A DNA stretch of 64,000 nt from Leptospiraceae bacterium (GTDB taxonomy: Bacteria; Spirochaetota; Leptospiria; Leptospirales; Leptospiraceae), in assembly GCA_015075105.1 (NCBI GenBank), contig JABTUZ010000002.1, positions 592,001-656,000 of the forward strand. Direction: 5' to 3'. Of the stretch, positions 1-9,003 are shown piece by piece. The notes below the pieces were generated by a model. The model was not told the origin of the DNA, did no database searches, and saw only the letters and a program-made list of their open reading frames with translations. Both the position numbers and the translations under genes were made by a program. The number at the start of each line of letters is the position of its first letter. The first letter of the stretch is position 1.

Positions 1-201
1 GAAAATTTGGATAGTTCTAATACTTACAGGTTTGTAAGATTTCTTCCTGAATATGTCTGGATTGGTTGGAGTAAAAAAGAAATCAGCTACCCGATATATG
101 GTATTTCAAAAAAAGAAACTGTATTTTCGATTTTCTCCCCTCTGCAAACTCAAAATGAATCTAACCCGGTTTCGATTACTTTTTTTCCCGACGTGAAGTA
201 G
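1..201 (+). CDS. C-terminal fragment of an unknown protein
   Basis: An open frame runs in from the left edge and stops with TAG at 199-201, giving the last 66 residues of a protein whose start lies outside the window. The tail is rich in aromatic residues and Ser/Thr and ends in FFPDVK. I recognise no domain or motif. The TTG at position 7 could in principle start a short protein, but no ribosome binding site can be judged so close to the edge, so a truncated gene is the simpler reading. It converges on the hydrolase gene, with 14 bases between the stop codons. Confidence 0.5.
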   Translation, partial: ENLDSSNTYRFVRFLPEYVWIGWSKKEISYPIYGISKKETVFSIFSPLQTQNESNPVSITFFPDVK

Positions 202-215
202 GGGTAATAAATTAA

Positions 216-1043
216 TCAAACAAGGCTTTTTATTTTTTTTAATGTCCAATCCGGAATTTCAAACGGAAAAAAATGTGTTGCTTCGTCTATTACTGTAATC
301 GAAGAATTTGGGTTTCCTCTAATTATTTTCTTTGCAGTATTTGGGGGACAGACTTCGTATTTTTTTGGATAGATCAAATGCGTTTCTGTTTTAATTTTTG
401 AAAATTTAAACAATGTAGAAAAATTAGACATGTTGAAAATTTTAGTTTCAATTTCAGGATCACAACAAAGCTCGATATCTGATCCATTCACTCTAAAGCA
501 AGATTTTAGATAATCTTCAAACACTCGGTTATCCCATTTTGAAAAGGCTGGAAATTTCTTGAAAGCCTTTCTTACAAATTCTATACTTTTAAATTTTCGC
601 CTTCTATTTTTAGAAGTTTTTGCAAGCGGCCCTCCAAAAACTTTAACATACAATATTCTATAAAAATCGAGTATTACCGGATCAAGAGCAATTACTTTTG
701 AAAATGAGCTTGGCTTTTTGGACGCAGCGAGTAAAAGAGAGGCACCTCCGAGAGAATGGCCGATTCCAATAACGTTTTCCAAAGACTCATGATTTATCAG
801 TTCTAAAATTTCATCTCTAAAATAGTACCAACTTTCAAAGTTTAAAGAAGGCTCGGATTTTCCGTGTCCCGTAAAATCAAGGGCTATGACCCGAAAGTCT
901 TTCGCTAATTCTTCCAAAATATACAAATAGCATTCAGAGCTGTAACCGTTTGCATGAGTGAGTAGAATTGTTTTTTCAAAATTCCCTTCAAAATCTATGT
1001 AGGACAGTGAATGAGAATCAAAAATAAATGATTTGTGCTTCAT
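216..1043 (-). CDS. alpha/beta hydrolase fold protein
   Basis: A 275-residue protein of the alpha/beta hydrolase superfamily, probably a cytoplasmic esterase or related hydrolase; the substrate cannot be told from sequence. The nucleophile elbow GIGHSLGGA places the catalytic Ser near residue 97. The early strand with HANGY resembles the usual HG oxyanion region, followed by LDFTGHGKSEPS, and the C-terminal EATHFFPFE supplies the catalytic His near residue 257. The acid residue is not assigned. I chose the ATG at 1043; an in-frame TTG at 1061 would add six residues, and neither has a clear Shine-Dalgarno. No lipase-type signal peptide is seen. It is divergent from the glycogen phosphorylase gene and convergent with the partial gene at the left edge, so it is probably transcribed alone. 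Confidence 0.85.
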   Translation of the reverse strand: MKHKSFIFDSHSLSYIDFEGNFEKTILLTHANGYSSECYLYILEELAKDFRVIALDFTGHGKSEPSLNFESWYYFRDEILELINHESLENVIGIGHSLGGASLLLAASKKPSSFSKVIALDPVILDFYRILYVKVFGGPLAKTSKNRRRKFKSIEFVRKAFKKFPAFSKWDNRVFEDYLKSCFRVNGSDIELCCDPEIETKIFNMSNFSTLFKFSKIKTETHLIYPKKYEVCPPNTAKKIIRGNPNSSITVIDEATHFFPFEIPDWTLKKIKSLV

Positions 1044-1131
1044 TTTAGAACTGATTTGCAAAATAAATTAGTTCATTTTTTTTAAAACTCAATTTTTAGC
1101 TTACTCAAGAACAAATTTTATAAAAAACCTC

Positions 1132-1161
1132 TTGCACTTTAATAACGATAGAAAGTAAAAT
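1132..1161 (+). promoter_or_regulatory. candidate sigma-70 promoter for glgP
   Basis: TTGCAC at 1132-1137 and TAAAAT at 1156-1161 are 18 bases apart, matching 3/6 and 5/6 of the sigma-70 consensus. A GAGGGA ribosome binding site follows at 1181-1186, six bases before the glgP ATG. The -35 match is weak, so this is a candidate only. Confidence 0.35.
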
Positions 1162-1192
1162 ACATTTTTGTATTAAATTCGAGGGAATCAAA

Positions 1193-3718
1193 ATGGATAA
1201 AAATCACGAAAAACTCTGGAATCTTTTGGATAGGGAGCAAAATACAGACGCAAGCTCTCTTGAGAAGTCTTTTGCACATCATTTGGAATATACGGTTGGA
1301 AGGCACAAGAACAATACCGAAAAGCAGGATATTTACAAGGCGCTTAGTTATACAGTTCGAGATATTATGATTGATCGGCTGAATGAAACTCAACTGAAAT
1401 ACAGGGAAGAGAATCCCAAAAGAGTGTACTATTTATCTCTTGAGTTTTTGATCGGCAGGACTCTTTGTAATTCTCTGATTAATCTCGGATTGTATGACGT
1501 TATGCAGAAAGTGATGCATGATTTTGGATATGACCTTACAGAAATCTTGGAGTTTGAACCGGATGCAGGACTTGGGAACGGAGGTCTTGGAAGGTTGGCT
1601 GCGTGTTTTTTAGATTCTATGGCTACTTTAAATTTACCCGGTTACGGATATGGGATTCGTTACGAGTACGGAATCTTTAACCAGCACATTCAAAATGGTT
1701 ATCAAATTGAAAAACCTGATCATTGGCTTGGAAATTTGAATCCTTGGGAAATGGTAAGGCCTGAGGTTCAATTTCCTGTACATTACTATGGTCATGTTGA
1801 AACAAGAGTGGATGCGACAGGCGAAATGGTTTCTGTTTGGATTCCCGGTGAAACTGTTCTTGCAGTTGCACACGATTATCCTGTTCCGGGGTACAATACG
1901 AATACTGTTAATGATTTGCGGCTTTGGTCTGCACGCTCATCTGAAGAGTTCAACTTAGATTATTTTAATCACGGAGATTATTTGAAAGCAGTTGAGGATA
2001 AACAAAAAACCGAAAACATTTCTAAAGTGCTTTACCCTAACGACACTACCCAGCAAGGAAAAATGTTGCGATTGAAGCAGCAATATTTTATGGTAGCATC
2101 AAGTCTCCTCGATATAATCAAGAGATATAAAAGAAAGAATACCAATTTTGATAATTTTTCAAAAGAAGTGGCTATTCAGTTGAACGACACCCATCCGAGT
2201 ATAGCGATTCCAGAGCTTATGAGAATTCTTGTAGATATTGAAAAAATTTACTGGGACACTGCATGGGAAATTGTACAAAATGTTTTTGCTTATACAAATC
2301 ATACAGTTTTACCGGAGGCTTTAGAAGTATGGAGTGCGAATCTTCTTGGTGAATTGTTGCCGAGACATTTAGAGATTATTTATGTGATCAACCATAGATT
2401 TTTAGAAGATATTAGAAAATTAGGAAAGTTTTCCGAAACAGAAATTTCTCAGCTTTCTATAATACAGGAAGGCCCGGAACAAAAAATCAGAATGTCTAAT
2501 CTTGCAATCATCGGAAGTCATAAAGTAAATGGAGTAGCCGAGCTTCATTCGGAATTATTGAAGACTTTGGTATTCCCGGCTTTTTACAAATTGTCTCCCG
2601 ATAAATTCAACAACAAGACAAACGGAATTACTCAAAGGCGTTGGTTGATACAGTCCAATCCTTTGCTTTCTGAGTTGATTCATTCTAAAATAGGTGGTAA
2701 TTTTGCGACCGACTTATACGCTTTAAAAGAATTAGAAAAATATTCTGAAGATAATAATTTTAAAAAAGCATGGCGTGAAGTAAAATTAGAAAACAAGAAA
2801 CGCTTAGCTCAGATTATTTTGGCAGATACAGGAATAGAGGTGGATATTCACTCTATGTTTGACGTACAAGTAAAAAGATTCCACGAGTATAAACGCCAAC
2901 TATTAAACGTGCTTGGAGTTATAGGTGAATTTATTAAGATCAAAGAAAATCCAAGAGCAGAGGTTGTGCCTCGAACAATTATTTTTGGAGGAAAGGCAGC
3001 TCCGGGGTATTATATGGCAAAGCTAATCATCAAGTTTATTACTTCTATTGCAGAAGTGATTAATAATGACCCTGATGTAAATGGTAGAATCAAAGTGGTG
3101 TTTTTGCCAAACTATAGAGTGTCGCTTGCCGAAAAAATTTTTCCTGCATCTGATCTCTCAGAGCAAATTTCGACAGCAGGAACAGAGGCAAGCGGGACAG
3201 GAAACATGAAATTTGCATTAAACGGAGCCTTGACTATTGGGACGTTAGACGGAGCAAATATTGAAATCATGGAAGAAGTGGGAGAGGAGAATATCTATAT
3301 CTTTGGTTTAAAAACCTCAGAGGTGCTTGAAATTAAAAAGAAAGGATACAATCCCCAAGATTATGTTAAAAGCAACCACGAGATAAAAAAAATCTTCACT
3401 CTAATCAGAGAAAATTTCTTTTCTAAAAATCAAGTCGATTTGTTTAAGCCGCTTCACGACAATTTGTATTATACGGATACTTATTTACTTCTTGCTGATT
3501 ATCAGATGTATTTTGATTGCCAGAGAAAAATTGATGAAGATTTTAAGAAAGAAGATATTTGGGTGAAGAAATCTATTATGAATGTTGCGAGAATGGGAAA
3601 ATTTTCTACAGATAGAACGATTCAAGAGTATGCAAAGGATATATGGAATATTCATCCGGTTCAGGTAAAAAAACCAAACACACTTTTCTCATTCAAAAAC
3701 ACTAAGCAGGGTAAATAG
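1193..3718 (+). CDS. glgP: glycogen/starch/alpha-glucan phosphorylase
   Basis: A full-length 841-residue family GT35 alpha-glucan phosphorylase, a cytoplasmic enzyme that releases glucose-1-phosphate from glycogen using pyridoxal phosphate. The family core is plain: YYLSLEFLIGR near residue 80, DAGLGNGGLGRLAACFLDSM near 125, the VKRFHEYKRQ block near 560, and EASGTGNMKFALNG, where the PLP-binding lysine is about residue 673. Length matches the family (about 800-850). The ATG at 1193 has GAGGGA at 1181-1186. The next gene starts 6 bases after the stop, so the two are probably co-transcribed. Other glycogen genes (glgA, glgB, glgC) are absent from the window. No frame damage is seen. Confidence 0.97.
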   Translation: MDKNHEKLWNLLDREQNTDASSLEKSFAHHLEYTVGRHKNNTEKQDIYKALSYTVRDIMIDRLNETQLKYREENPKRVYYLSLEFLIGRTLCNSLINLGLYDVMQKVMHDFGYDLTEILEFEPDAGLGNGGLGRLAACFLDSMATLNLPGYGYGIRYEYGIFNQHIQNGYQIEKPDHWLGNLNPWEMVRPEVQFPVHYYGHVETRVDATGEMVSVWIPGETVLAVAHDYPVPGYNTNTVNDLRLWSARSSEEFNLDYFNHGDYLKAVEDKQKTENISKVLYPNDTTQQGKMLRLKQQYFMVASSLLDIIKRYKRKNTNFDNFSKEVAIQLNDTHPSIAIPELMRILVDIEKIYWDTAWEIVQNVFAYTNHTVLPEALEVWSANLLGELLPRHLEIIYVINHRFLEDIRKLGKFSETEISQLSIIQEGPEQKIRMSNLAIIGSHKVNGVAELHSELLKTLVFPAFYKLSPDKFNNKTNGITQRRWLIQSNPLLSELIHSKIGGNFATDLYALKELEKYSEDNNFKKAWREVKLENKKRLAQIILADTGIEVDIHSMFDVQVKRFHEYKRQLLNVLGVIGEFIKIKENPRAEVVPRTIIFGGKAAPGYYMAKLIIKFITSIAEVINNDPDVNGRIKVVFLPNYRVSLAEKIFPASDLSEQISTAGTEASGTGNMKFALNGALTIGTLDGANIEIMEEVGEENIYIFGLKTSEVLEIKKKGYNPQDYVKSNHEIKKIFTLIRENFFSKNQVDLFKPLHDNLYYTDTYLLLADYQMYFDCQRKIDEDFKKEDIWVKKSIMNVARMGKFSTDRTIQEYAKDIWNIHPVQVKKPNTLFSFKNTKQGK

Positions 3719-3724
3719 GGATTT

Positions 3725-5602
3725 TTGATTAGTTTTAAAAAAGATGAGAAGATATTACAAAAAAATCTTTCTTGTTTAGACGATGAAATACGAGAAAAAA
3801 TACAAAACTCTCCGGATATAGGAGAGTTGATTCCGTCTAAGTCCGGTGAATGGAACTTAGTGATAGACAAAGTATTTTTTCACAGCAGATACAATCCTTC
3901 TACTGAAGCATCAAGACTTATATCAAATTTTATAGATGAAAAAGAAGAGCGAATACTCATCTTTTTTGGAGCTGGACTTGGTTATATGGTTCAGCAAACT
4001 ATTTTGAATCCGTATCTAAAAATATTTTGGTTAGAAGCATTTCCTGGGATAATGAAAATTGCTCTGTCTCTTGAAGACTATTCCGAAGCAATTCAAAACA
4101 ACCGCTTAGTCATTCTTGTCAAACCTCTAAAAGAAGATATTTTATTTTCATCGTTCAAAGGACTTTCGAGTCTTCCGGTGAATTTTATTCCCCACAGGGA
4201 AAGTTTTTTGTGGAAAGAATCCGAATACATAGAGTTTAAATATATCTGTGAGTCTTTTTTTAAAAAGAAAGATGTAAATATTGCTACTTTAAGTAGGTTT
4301 GAAAAAATTTGGACTCGAAACATTCTGCAAAACTTACCCGATATATTGAACCTTTCTCCCGTATCTAAAATTTTTAATATTTCGCCTAACGTACCAATTG
4401 TGATAGCCGGAGCTGGTCCAAGTTTATTTTATGACCTCGATAATTTAAAAAAATATCGAGACGAATTTTTACTAATTTCGGTAGATACCGCGCTCCATAT
4501 TTTAGAGAGTTCAGGAATACACCCTGATTTGATTTATTCTGTAGACCCTCAAGCGATGAATACTTCTTATTTAGAAGATTATACCGGAGACGGAAAAATT
4601 GTTTTTGATCCAACTTCCAGTTATCACACTCTTCGTTTGTCTGAAAACTTAAAACAGGGATTTTTCACCTCTTCTCCTTTTCCTCTTACGAAAATGATTT
4701 CAGATGTTTTTAATGAGGAAATAGGAGATGTTCCTTTTGGAGGCTCGGTTTCAACTAACGCAATTGGTCTCGCAGAATTAATGAAAGGCTCTCCTGTGTA
4801 TTTAGTCGGGCAGGATTTAGCATTTACGGATGGGTATGCACACTGCAAAGGTGCAGTATTAGAAGAACGATTAAATTTTTTAGAAAGCAGATTTTTTAGG
4901 CGAGAAAAACACAATTTTAGGCAAATTCATGCACTTGCCAAAAAAAAAGTTACAGGCTATAATGGGAAAACTTACACAACCAATGATAAAATGTTAATCT
5001 TTAAGAAATGGTTTGAAGATTCTTCAAAAGAAAAAAACTGGATCAACCTTACATCTTTTGGTGCAAAATTAGAAGGAATCCCACAGAAAAAGTTTCAGGA
5101 TTGTTTTGAAATTGGAAAAAATTCTAAACAAATTCAAATACTGCGAGAAAAAATTAAATTACTTGCTGGAAGAGGAAAAGAGTGTTATACTATTCTCGAT
5201 TTACAAAAAAAAATAGAATCCATCGTTTCCAATCTTTCTGATTTTGAAAAACTATTAATTCAAGGGAATAATTTAAGCAATACAATTTACAAGTCTATTG
5301 AAAATGGAGATACTCTTCCTTCAAAAATTCAATCTGCATTAAGTGAGATGGAAAAAATAGATGAGGCAGTTTCTTCTAAGAAAAATTTGAATGAGATTAT
5401 TGGAACAGCAATTCAAAGAATCATTCTAATGATTACAGAAGATTACGAGGTCAGTTTGAGTCTGAAAGAGAAAAAAAATCCTCACTTGCAAATTGCAAAG
5501 AAAAGCATTCTTTTATACGAAGGGTTGTTGGAAGGATGCAGGTTGACAAAGATTCAACTGAAAAAAGTTCTTTATCGAGTTGAAAATTACAAAAATTTTT
5601 AG
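3725..5602 (+). CDS. DUF115 motility-associated (Maf/MptE-like) protein
   Basis: A 625-residue protein with a central DUF115 domain (6-hydroxymethylpterin pyrophosphokinase MptE-like fold), as in Maf flagellin glycosyltransferase-like proteins. Signature pieces are PIVIAGAGPSLFYDLDNL near residue 225, SSGIHPDLIYSVDPQ near 265, and FGGSVSTNAIGLAE with YLVGQDLAFTDGYAHCKG near 340-380. The last 200 residues are Lys/Glu-rich and probably helical. It starts at a TTG six bases after the glgP stop, so its ribosome binding site would lie in the glgP end. In other bacteria Maf proteins transfer nonulosonic acids to flagellin; that role here is inference, since no flagellin or sugar-synthesis gene is adjacent. 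Linkage to glgP could point to carbohydrate metabolism instead. Confidence 0.8.
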   Translation: MISFKKDEKILQKNLSCLDDEIREKIQNSPDIGELIPSKSGEWNLVIDKVFFHSRYNPSTEASRLISNFIDEKEERILIFFGAGLGYMVQQTILNPYLKIFWLEAFPGIMKIALSLEDYSEAIQNNRLVILVKPLKEDILFSSFKGLSSLPVNFIPHRESFLWKESEYIEFKYICESFFKKKDVNIATLSRFEKIWTRNILQNLPDILNLSPVSKIFNISPNVPIVIAGAGPSLFYDLDNLKKYRDEFLLISVDTALHILESSGIHPDLIYSVDPQAMNTSYLEDYTGDGKIVFDPTSSYHTLRLSENLKQGFFTSSPFPLTKMISDVFNEEIGDVPFGGSVSTNAIGLAELMKGSPVYLVGQDLAFTDGYAHCKGAVLEERLNFLESRFFRREKHNFRQIHALAKKKVTGYNGKTYTTNDKMLIFKKWFEDSSKEKNWINLTSFGAKLEGIPQKKFQDCFEIGKNSKQIQILREKIKLLAGRGKECYTILDLQKKIESIVSNLSDFEKLLIQGNNLSNTIYKSIENGDTLPSKIQSALSEMEKIDEAVSSKKNLNEIIGTAIQRIILMITEDYEVSLSLKEKKNPHLQIAKKSILLYEGLLEGCRLTKIQLKKVLYRVENYKNF

Positions 5603-5643
5603 CATAGTAGAATTTTATGTTATGAGAAAAAATACTCAATTTA

Positions 5644-5760
5644 TATAGGCTTACGTACAAAAAGTCTTATTTGGAAAAATATACGACTAAATACACAGGA
5701 AAACGCTATTTCCTATCGGTACAAAACCTGTTTTAGGGTTTTTGCGGTAGTGTCACATAT
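5644..5760. repeat. palindromic intergenic repeat, long copy 1
   Basis: About 117 bases related to 24718-24837 and 26601-26654. Shared blocks are CGCTATTTCCTATCGGTACA (compare CGCTATTTACTAGCGTTACA in copy 2) and a right arm ending GCGGTAGTGTCACATAT. The inner segment AAAACC/GGTTTT (5723-5742) can fold as a hairpin and could terminate transcription from both convergent neighbours. The right part of this copy overlaps the last codons of the minus-strand gene ending at 5733. This copy is the most diverged of the three. Confidence 0.5.
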
Positions 5761-6527
5761 TTTTGAAATCTATAGACAAAAATTCCGATCCATTCTTTAA
5801 TTGCAATTGACGTGGTGCCTAACGCACTAATAGTCGGGATCACAGTTTCCCAATTCAACACAGGTAGAAGAGATTTATAATCGGTAGGAAAGGTTTCCAC
5901 TTCAAAGCCTACCTTTTTAAATAGAGCCTCACTTCTTTTTAAGTGGAAGGCAGATGTAACTAAGATAATTTTGTTAATTTTCTTTTCTTGTAAAATTTGA
6001 AAAGTGTATAAAGCGTTTTCGATAGTGTTTCTGGATTTTTCTTCGGTGAGAATAAACTTTTCATCTACCCCGATAGATATTAAAAATTTCTTAGCAAGTT
6101 CAGCCTCTGATTTTCCTTGAAAAAATAAAATTCCAGAGCCACCGGTTATAAGTATGTATTTTGCTTTTTTAGCCTTCCAGAGTAGAGCCGATTCGGTTAA
6201 TCTTTCTACTGACTCTCCTAATTCAATTTTGCTTTGATGCTTTACTAATATATTTATCATTCCACCGAGCACCACTATTGCTTCTGCAGGATGAATGGAT
6301 TGTATTTCTTTAGGGGGATAGTCGTCTTCGAGGGTTTCGATCAAATACTGGCTAACAGAAAAAGTGGATGCACTCCATAAAATTAAAATAGGAAAAATTG
6401 AAAGTAATTTGTTTCTAAATCCTCGAATCAGAAAAATTGATATGAATACGCTAATCAGTATAATTGCAGGTAAAGGAAAAATAAAAATAGACAATACTTT
6501 GGAAAAGAAAAAAAAATAATCGCTCAT
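5733..6527 (-). CDS. ElyC/SanA/YdcF-family (DUF218) membrane protein
   Basis: A 264-residue protein with two hydrophobic segments in the first 60 residues followed by a DUF218 domain outside the membrane. Family marks are AIVVLGG near residue 85, YILITGGSG near 125, EKSRNTIENALYTFQIL near 160 and KIILVTSAFHLKRSEALF near 185. Relatives in E. coli (ElyC, SanA, YdcF) act in envelope integrity and cell-wall precursor handling, but their biochemistry is not settled, so no reaction is claimed. The gene is transcribed alone or with a far upstream promoter; its 3' end merges with the repeat copy at 5644-5760. A second DUF218 protein lies at 25901-26566. Confidence 0.85.
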   Translation of the reverse strand: MSDYFFFFSKVLSIFIFPLPAIILISVFISIFLIRGFRNKLLSIFPILILWSASTFSVSQYLIETLEDDYPPKEIQSIHPAEAIVVLGGMINILVKHQSKIELGESVERLTESALLWKAKKAKYILITGGSGILFFQGKSEAELAKKFLISIGVDEKFILTEEKSRNTIENALYTFQILQEKKINKIILVTSAFHLKRSEALFKKVGFEVETFPTDYKSLLPVLNWETVIPTISALGTTSIAIKEWIGIFVYRFQKYVTLPQKP

Positions 6528-6587
6528 ACTATTCTTATTAAAACTCTAAAGTGAATTTGCTATAATCTTTTTCAAAAGGATTCATTT

Positions 6588-6624
6588 ACAAAAAAATAAA
6601 CGCCTTTGTGTTCATCAAAAGCGT
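6588..6624 (-). terminator. rho-independent terminator after the YegP-like gene
   Basis: On the minus strand, 10 bases past the stop at 6634, ACGC-T-TTTG pairs with CAAA-G-GCGT (6600-6624, one bulge per arm) around a short loop and is followed by a T-rich run (complement of AAAAAAATAAA at 6590-6600). It closes the glycosyltransferase-ndh-pyrF-YegP set. Confidence 0.7.
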
Positions 6625-6633
6625 CTAATAATA

Positions 6634-6813
6634 TTAGTCTTGCTCTACGATTTCAGCAACAGGTGCATTTTTTTTAACAGACTCTATTCCGTTAAGACAC
6701 GCCTTTTTAGAAGAATAACCTTCTCCAACTGCGATGACTTCTCCATTTCCAGCTTTTAATCTAAATCTGTATTCTCCTGCTTTGTCTTTATATACTTCAA
6801 ATTTTGCCGACAT
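6634..6813 (-). CDS. YegP-like DUF1508 small protein
   Basis: A 59-residue protein recognisable as a single DUF1508 (YegP) repeat. It begins MSAKFEVYKDKAGEYRFRLK and continues with NGEVIAVGEGYSSKKACLNG, the usual pattern of an FExYxDxxGxxRFRLKAxNGExIxxSExYxxKxxxxxGI unit. Single-repeat members of about 60 residues are common; E. coli YegP has two. The ATG at 6813 has a strong AGGAG upstream (AAAGGAGAAATT before the ATG). It lies 70 bases after pyrF and just before a terminator, so it is probably the last gene of that transcript. Its molecular function is not established. Confidence 0.85.
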   Translation of the reverse strand: MSAKFEVYKDKAGEYRFRLKAGNGEVIAVGEGYSSKKACLNGIESVKKNAPVAEIVEQD

Positions 6814-6883
6814 AATTTCTCCTTTCTAATAATAAAAAATTGATTAGAAAAAGTATCAACCAAAAAAGATAAGAGGTAATATA

Positions 6884-7729
6884 TTATTTCAATATTTTAT
6901 TTTGAAGTAGTGCTTTTTGATATAGTTTTTTCATTTCATTGTTGATCTCTATTGCTTTCAATTTTGCTGAATCCGAAAAGTTTTTTCCTGAGGAAGAAAA
7001 AATAATGGATCTGGAAGAATTGATGATGGAATTTGGTCCTGAATTTTTTACAATATCTTCCAATGACCCTCCTTGTGCTCCATAGCCCGGAATCAAAAAG
7101 TTTAGCTCCTTGTGCGTTTTTCTCAAATCACCGATTTCTTTCGGGTGAGTTCCACCAACTACAATTCCAACTTGATTGTGAAATTCTTGATTCAGTAAAT
7201 CAGAAAACTTGGCAACTTCCTTATAAAAGAAAATATCATCAGAAGTTTTTAACTTTTGAAAATCGCTCGAACTTGGATTTGAGGTGAGGCACAGCAAAAA
7301 TACGTGTCCCTTGGACATTTTTAAAAATGGCTCTATGCTATCTTTACCCATATATGGAGATAGTGTAACAGAGTCAACTCCAAGCTCATCAAAATAGTAC
7401 TTAGAGTATTCTTTTGCAGTATTTGCCAAATCTCCTCTTTTTACATCTGCTATGATTGGAGTTTGCGGATAAGTTATTTTAATATATCGAATTAATTTTT
7501 CAAATTCAGAAAAGCCTCTACTTCCTCTTCTTTCAAAAAAAGCAATATTAGGTTTAAAGCATACGGCTTCTTCACAAGTAGCATCTACAATTCCTTTGCA
7601 AAAATCCAATAATGGGGTTGGAGAATTTTTTATACTTTCGGGGAGCTTTTCTTCTTCAGGGTCAAGCCCTATACATAAAAAACTATTTAGTTTTTCTTTT
7701 TGAAGATTTATCTTTTCGTAAAAGCTCAT
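6884..7729 (-). CDS. pyrF: orotidine 5'-phosphate decarboxylase, type 2
   Basis: OMP decarboxylase, the last step of de novo UMP synthesis. The protein is 281 residues, typical of the longer type 2 PyrF subfamily. It carries FLCIGLDPEEEKLP at the N terminus, the catalytic DVKRGDLANTAKEY near residue 95 (the D-x-K-R-x-D charge network), SPYMGKDSIEPFL near 125 and GYGAQGG near 225. The frame is open to 7807, but I take the ATG at 7729. It gives the family N terminus and an ATGA overlap with the ndh stop at 7726-7728, which suggests translational coupling. pyrD at 23592 is the only other pyrimidine gene here. Confidence 0.93.
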   Translation of the reverse strand: MSFYEKINLQKEKLNSFLCIGLDPEEEKLPESIKNSPTPLLDFCKGIVDATCEEAVCFKPNIAFFERRGSRGFSEFEKLIRYIKITYPQTPIIADVKRGDLANTAKEYSKYYFDELGVDSVTLSPYMGKDSIEPFLKMSKGHVFLLCLTSNPSSSDFQKLKTSDDIFFYKEVAKFSDLLNQEFHNQVGIVVGGTHPKEIGDLRKTHKELNFLIPGYGAQGGSLEDIVKNSGPNSIINSSRSIIFSSSGKNFSDSAKLKAIEINNEMKKLYQKALLQNKILK

Positions 7730-8997
7730 ATTTTTTTCTCTATATGTGAAGCGTCTTCGTGTATCAGTCTTGCACCCGCACCAAAAGTAATATAGCTCCA
7801 AAGCCAAGTAATTAAAATAGATACCTTATTTTTAAATCCTACTTGATAAAACAAATGCAACAGTAACCAAGAAAGCCAACCTACAAATCCTGAAAATTTA
7901 AAGATTCCTAAATTGGCTACAGCATCTTTTCTTCCAATAGTTGCCATATTGCCCTTGTCGATATAATGAAATTCTTGCAATTGCTTTCCTTTGGTTAGTC
8001 GAATAATTTGCTCTGCAACATACCTCCCCTGTTGCATCGCTACAGGGGATACGCCCGGAAGAGATTTACCGTTCTCTTCAAAATAAGCAAGGTCTCCAAT
8101 GATAAAAATATTTTCCATTTCTGGTATTTGACAAAATTTATTTACATAAACTCTACCGGACTTATCCAAAGTAGAATTTAATTTTTCACCGATTGAGTTG
8201 CCTTTCACTCCGGCAGCCCAAATAATATTATGAGAAAAAATCTTCCTATCTTGAAGGTGTACTCCTTTTTCATCGATGTTCAATACTTTTTCATTCAGTA
8301 AAACTTTGACTCCTCGTTTTTCTAACTGCTTTTTGGTAATCTCGGAAAGTTTTTCGGGGAACGAAGACAGAAGTCTTTTGCCGGCTTCGATTAAAAATAT
8401 TTCGCTCATGGCAGGATCAATTTTACGGAAGTCTTTTCGAATAATTTTGTGTGACAACTCAGCAATCGAGCCTGCAAGCTCTACACCTGTTGGTCCTCCA
8501 CCAATAATTATATACGTCAAAAGCTCAGAGACCTCTTCTTTTGTCTGGGCAAGCTCTGCTTGTTCAAAAGACAAGAGAATTTGTTTTCTTATCTTTAGTG
8601 CGTCTACCAATGTTTTTAGGCTTGGCGCATAACGCTCCCAAGAATCATTTCCGAAATAACTCGTCTCTGCCCCACAAGCAAGAATTAAATAATCATAAGA
8701 AAGAATTCTTTGGCCAATATACAAAATACTTTTTTCTTTGTCTATGTTGGCTACCTCTGCAAACATTACTGATACATTTTTCCATTTTGTAGTCAAAGAT
8801 CGAGTAGGGATAGCAATATCTGCCGGACTTAATACTGCAGTTGCGATTTGATAAAGCAAGGGTTGAAATAAGTGATGATTTATTTTATCAATAACTGTAA
8901 TTTTTATTTTTGAGTGCTTCGCTATTTTTTTTATAAATTGCAGACCGCCAAGACCGGCTCCTACAATCACGACATGAGGTTCTTTAGAGATAGCCAT
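7726..8997 (-). CDS. ndh: type II NADH:quinone oxidoreductase
   Basis: A 423-residue non-proton-pumping NADH dehydrogenase (NDH-2) on the inner face of the membrane, passing electrons from NADH through FAD to quinone. The FAD-binding GAGLGGLQFIKKI is at residues 12-24, the NADH-binding IIIGGGPTGVELAGSIAEL near 165, the FAD-contact IFIIGDLAYFEENGKSLPG near 300, and PVAMQQGRYVAEQI follows, all standard for the family. The C terminus has a hydrophobic, amphipathic stretch (WLSWLLLHLFYQVGF) that probably docks on the membrane. It starts 6 bases after the glycosyltransferase stop and overlaps pyrF by ATGA, so it sits inside an operon. Confidence 0.93.
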   Translation of the reverse strand: MAISKEPHVVIVGAGLGGLQFIKKIAKHSKIKITVIDKINHHLFQPLLYQIATAVLSPADIAIPTRSLTTKWKNVSVMFAEVANIDKEKSILYIGQRILSYDYLILACGAETSYFGNDSWERYAPSLKTLVDALKIRKQILLSFEQAELAQTKEEVSELLTYIIIGGGPTGVELAGSIAELSHKIIRKDFRKIDPAMSEIFLIEAGKRLLSSFPEKLSEITKKQLEKRGVKVLLNEKVLNIDEKGVHLQDRKIFSHNIIWAAGVKGNSIGEKLNSTLDKSGRVYVNKFCQIPEMENIFIIGDLAYFEENGKSLPGVSPVAMQQGRYVAEQIIRLTKGKQLQEFHYIDKGNMATIGRKDAVANLGIFKFSGFVGWLSWLLLHLFYQVGFKNKVSILITWLWSYITFGAGARLIHEDASHIEKKI

Positions 8998-9003
8998 AAT
9001 TTT

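Noticed and set aside
7730-7807. Upstream extension of pyrF
   Set aside because: It would overlap ndh by about 80 bases and add 26 residues not seen in the family; the ATG at 7729 with ATGA coupling is better.
8276-8632. 118-codon plus-strand open frame inside ndh
   Set aside because: Antisense to a well-conserved coding region; composition follows the ndh codons and no ribosome binding site precedes it.
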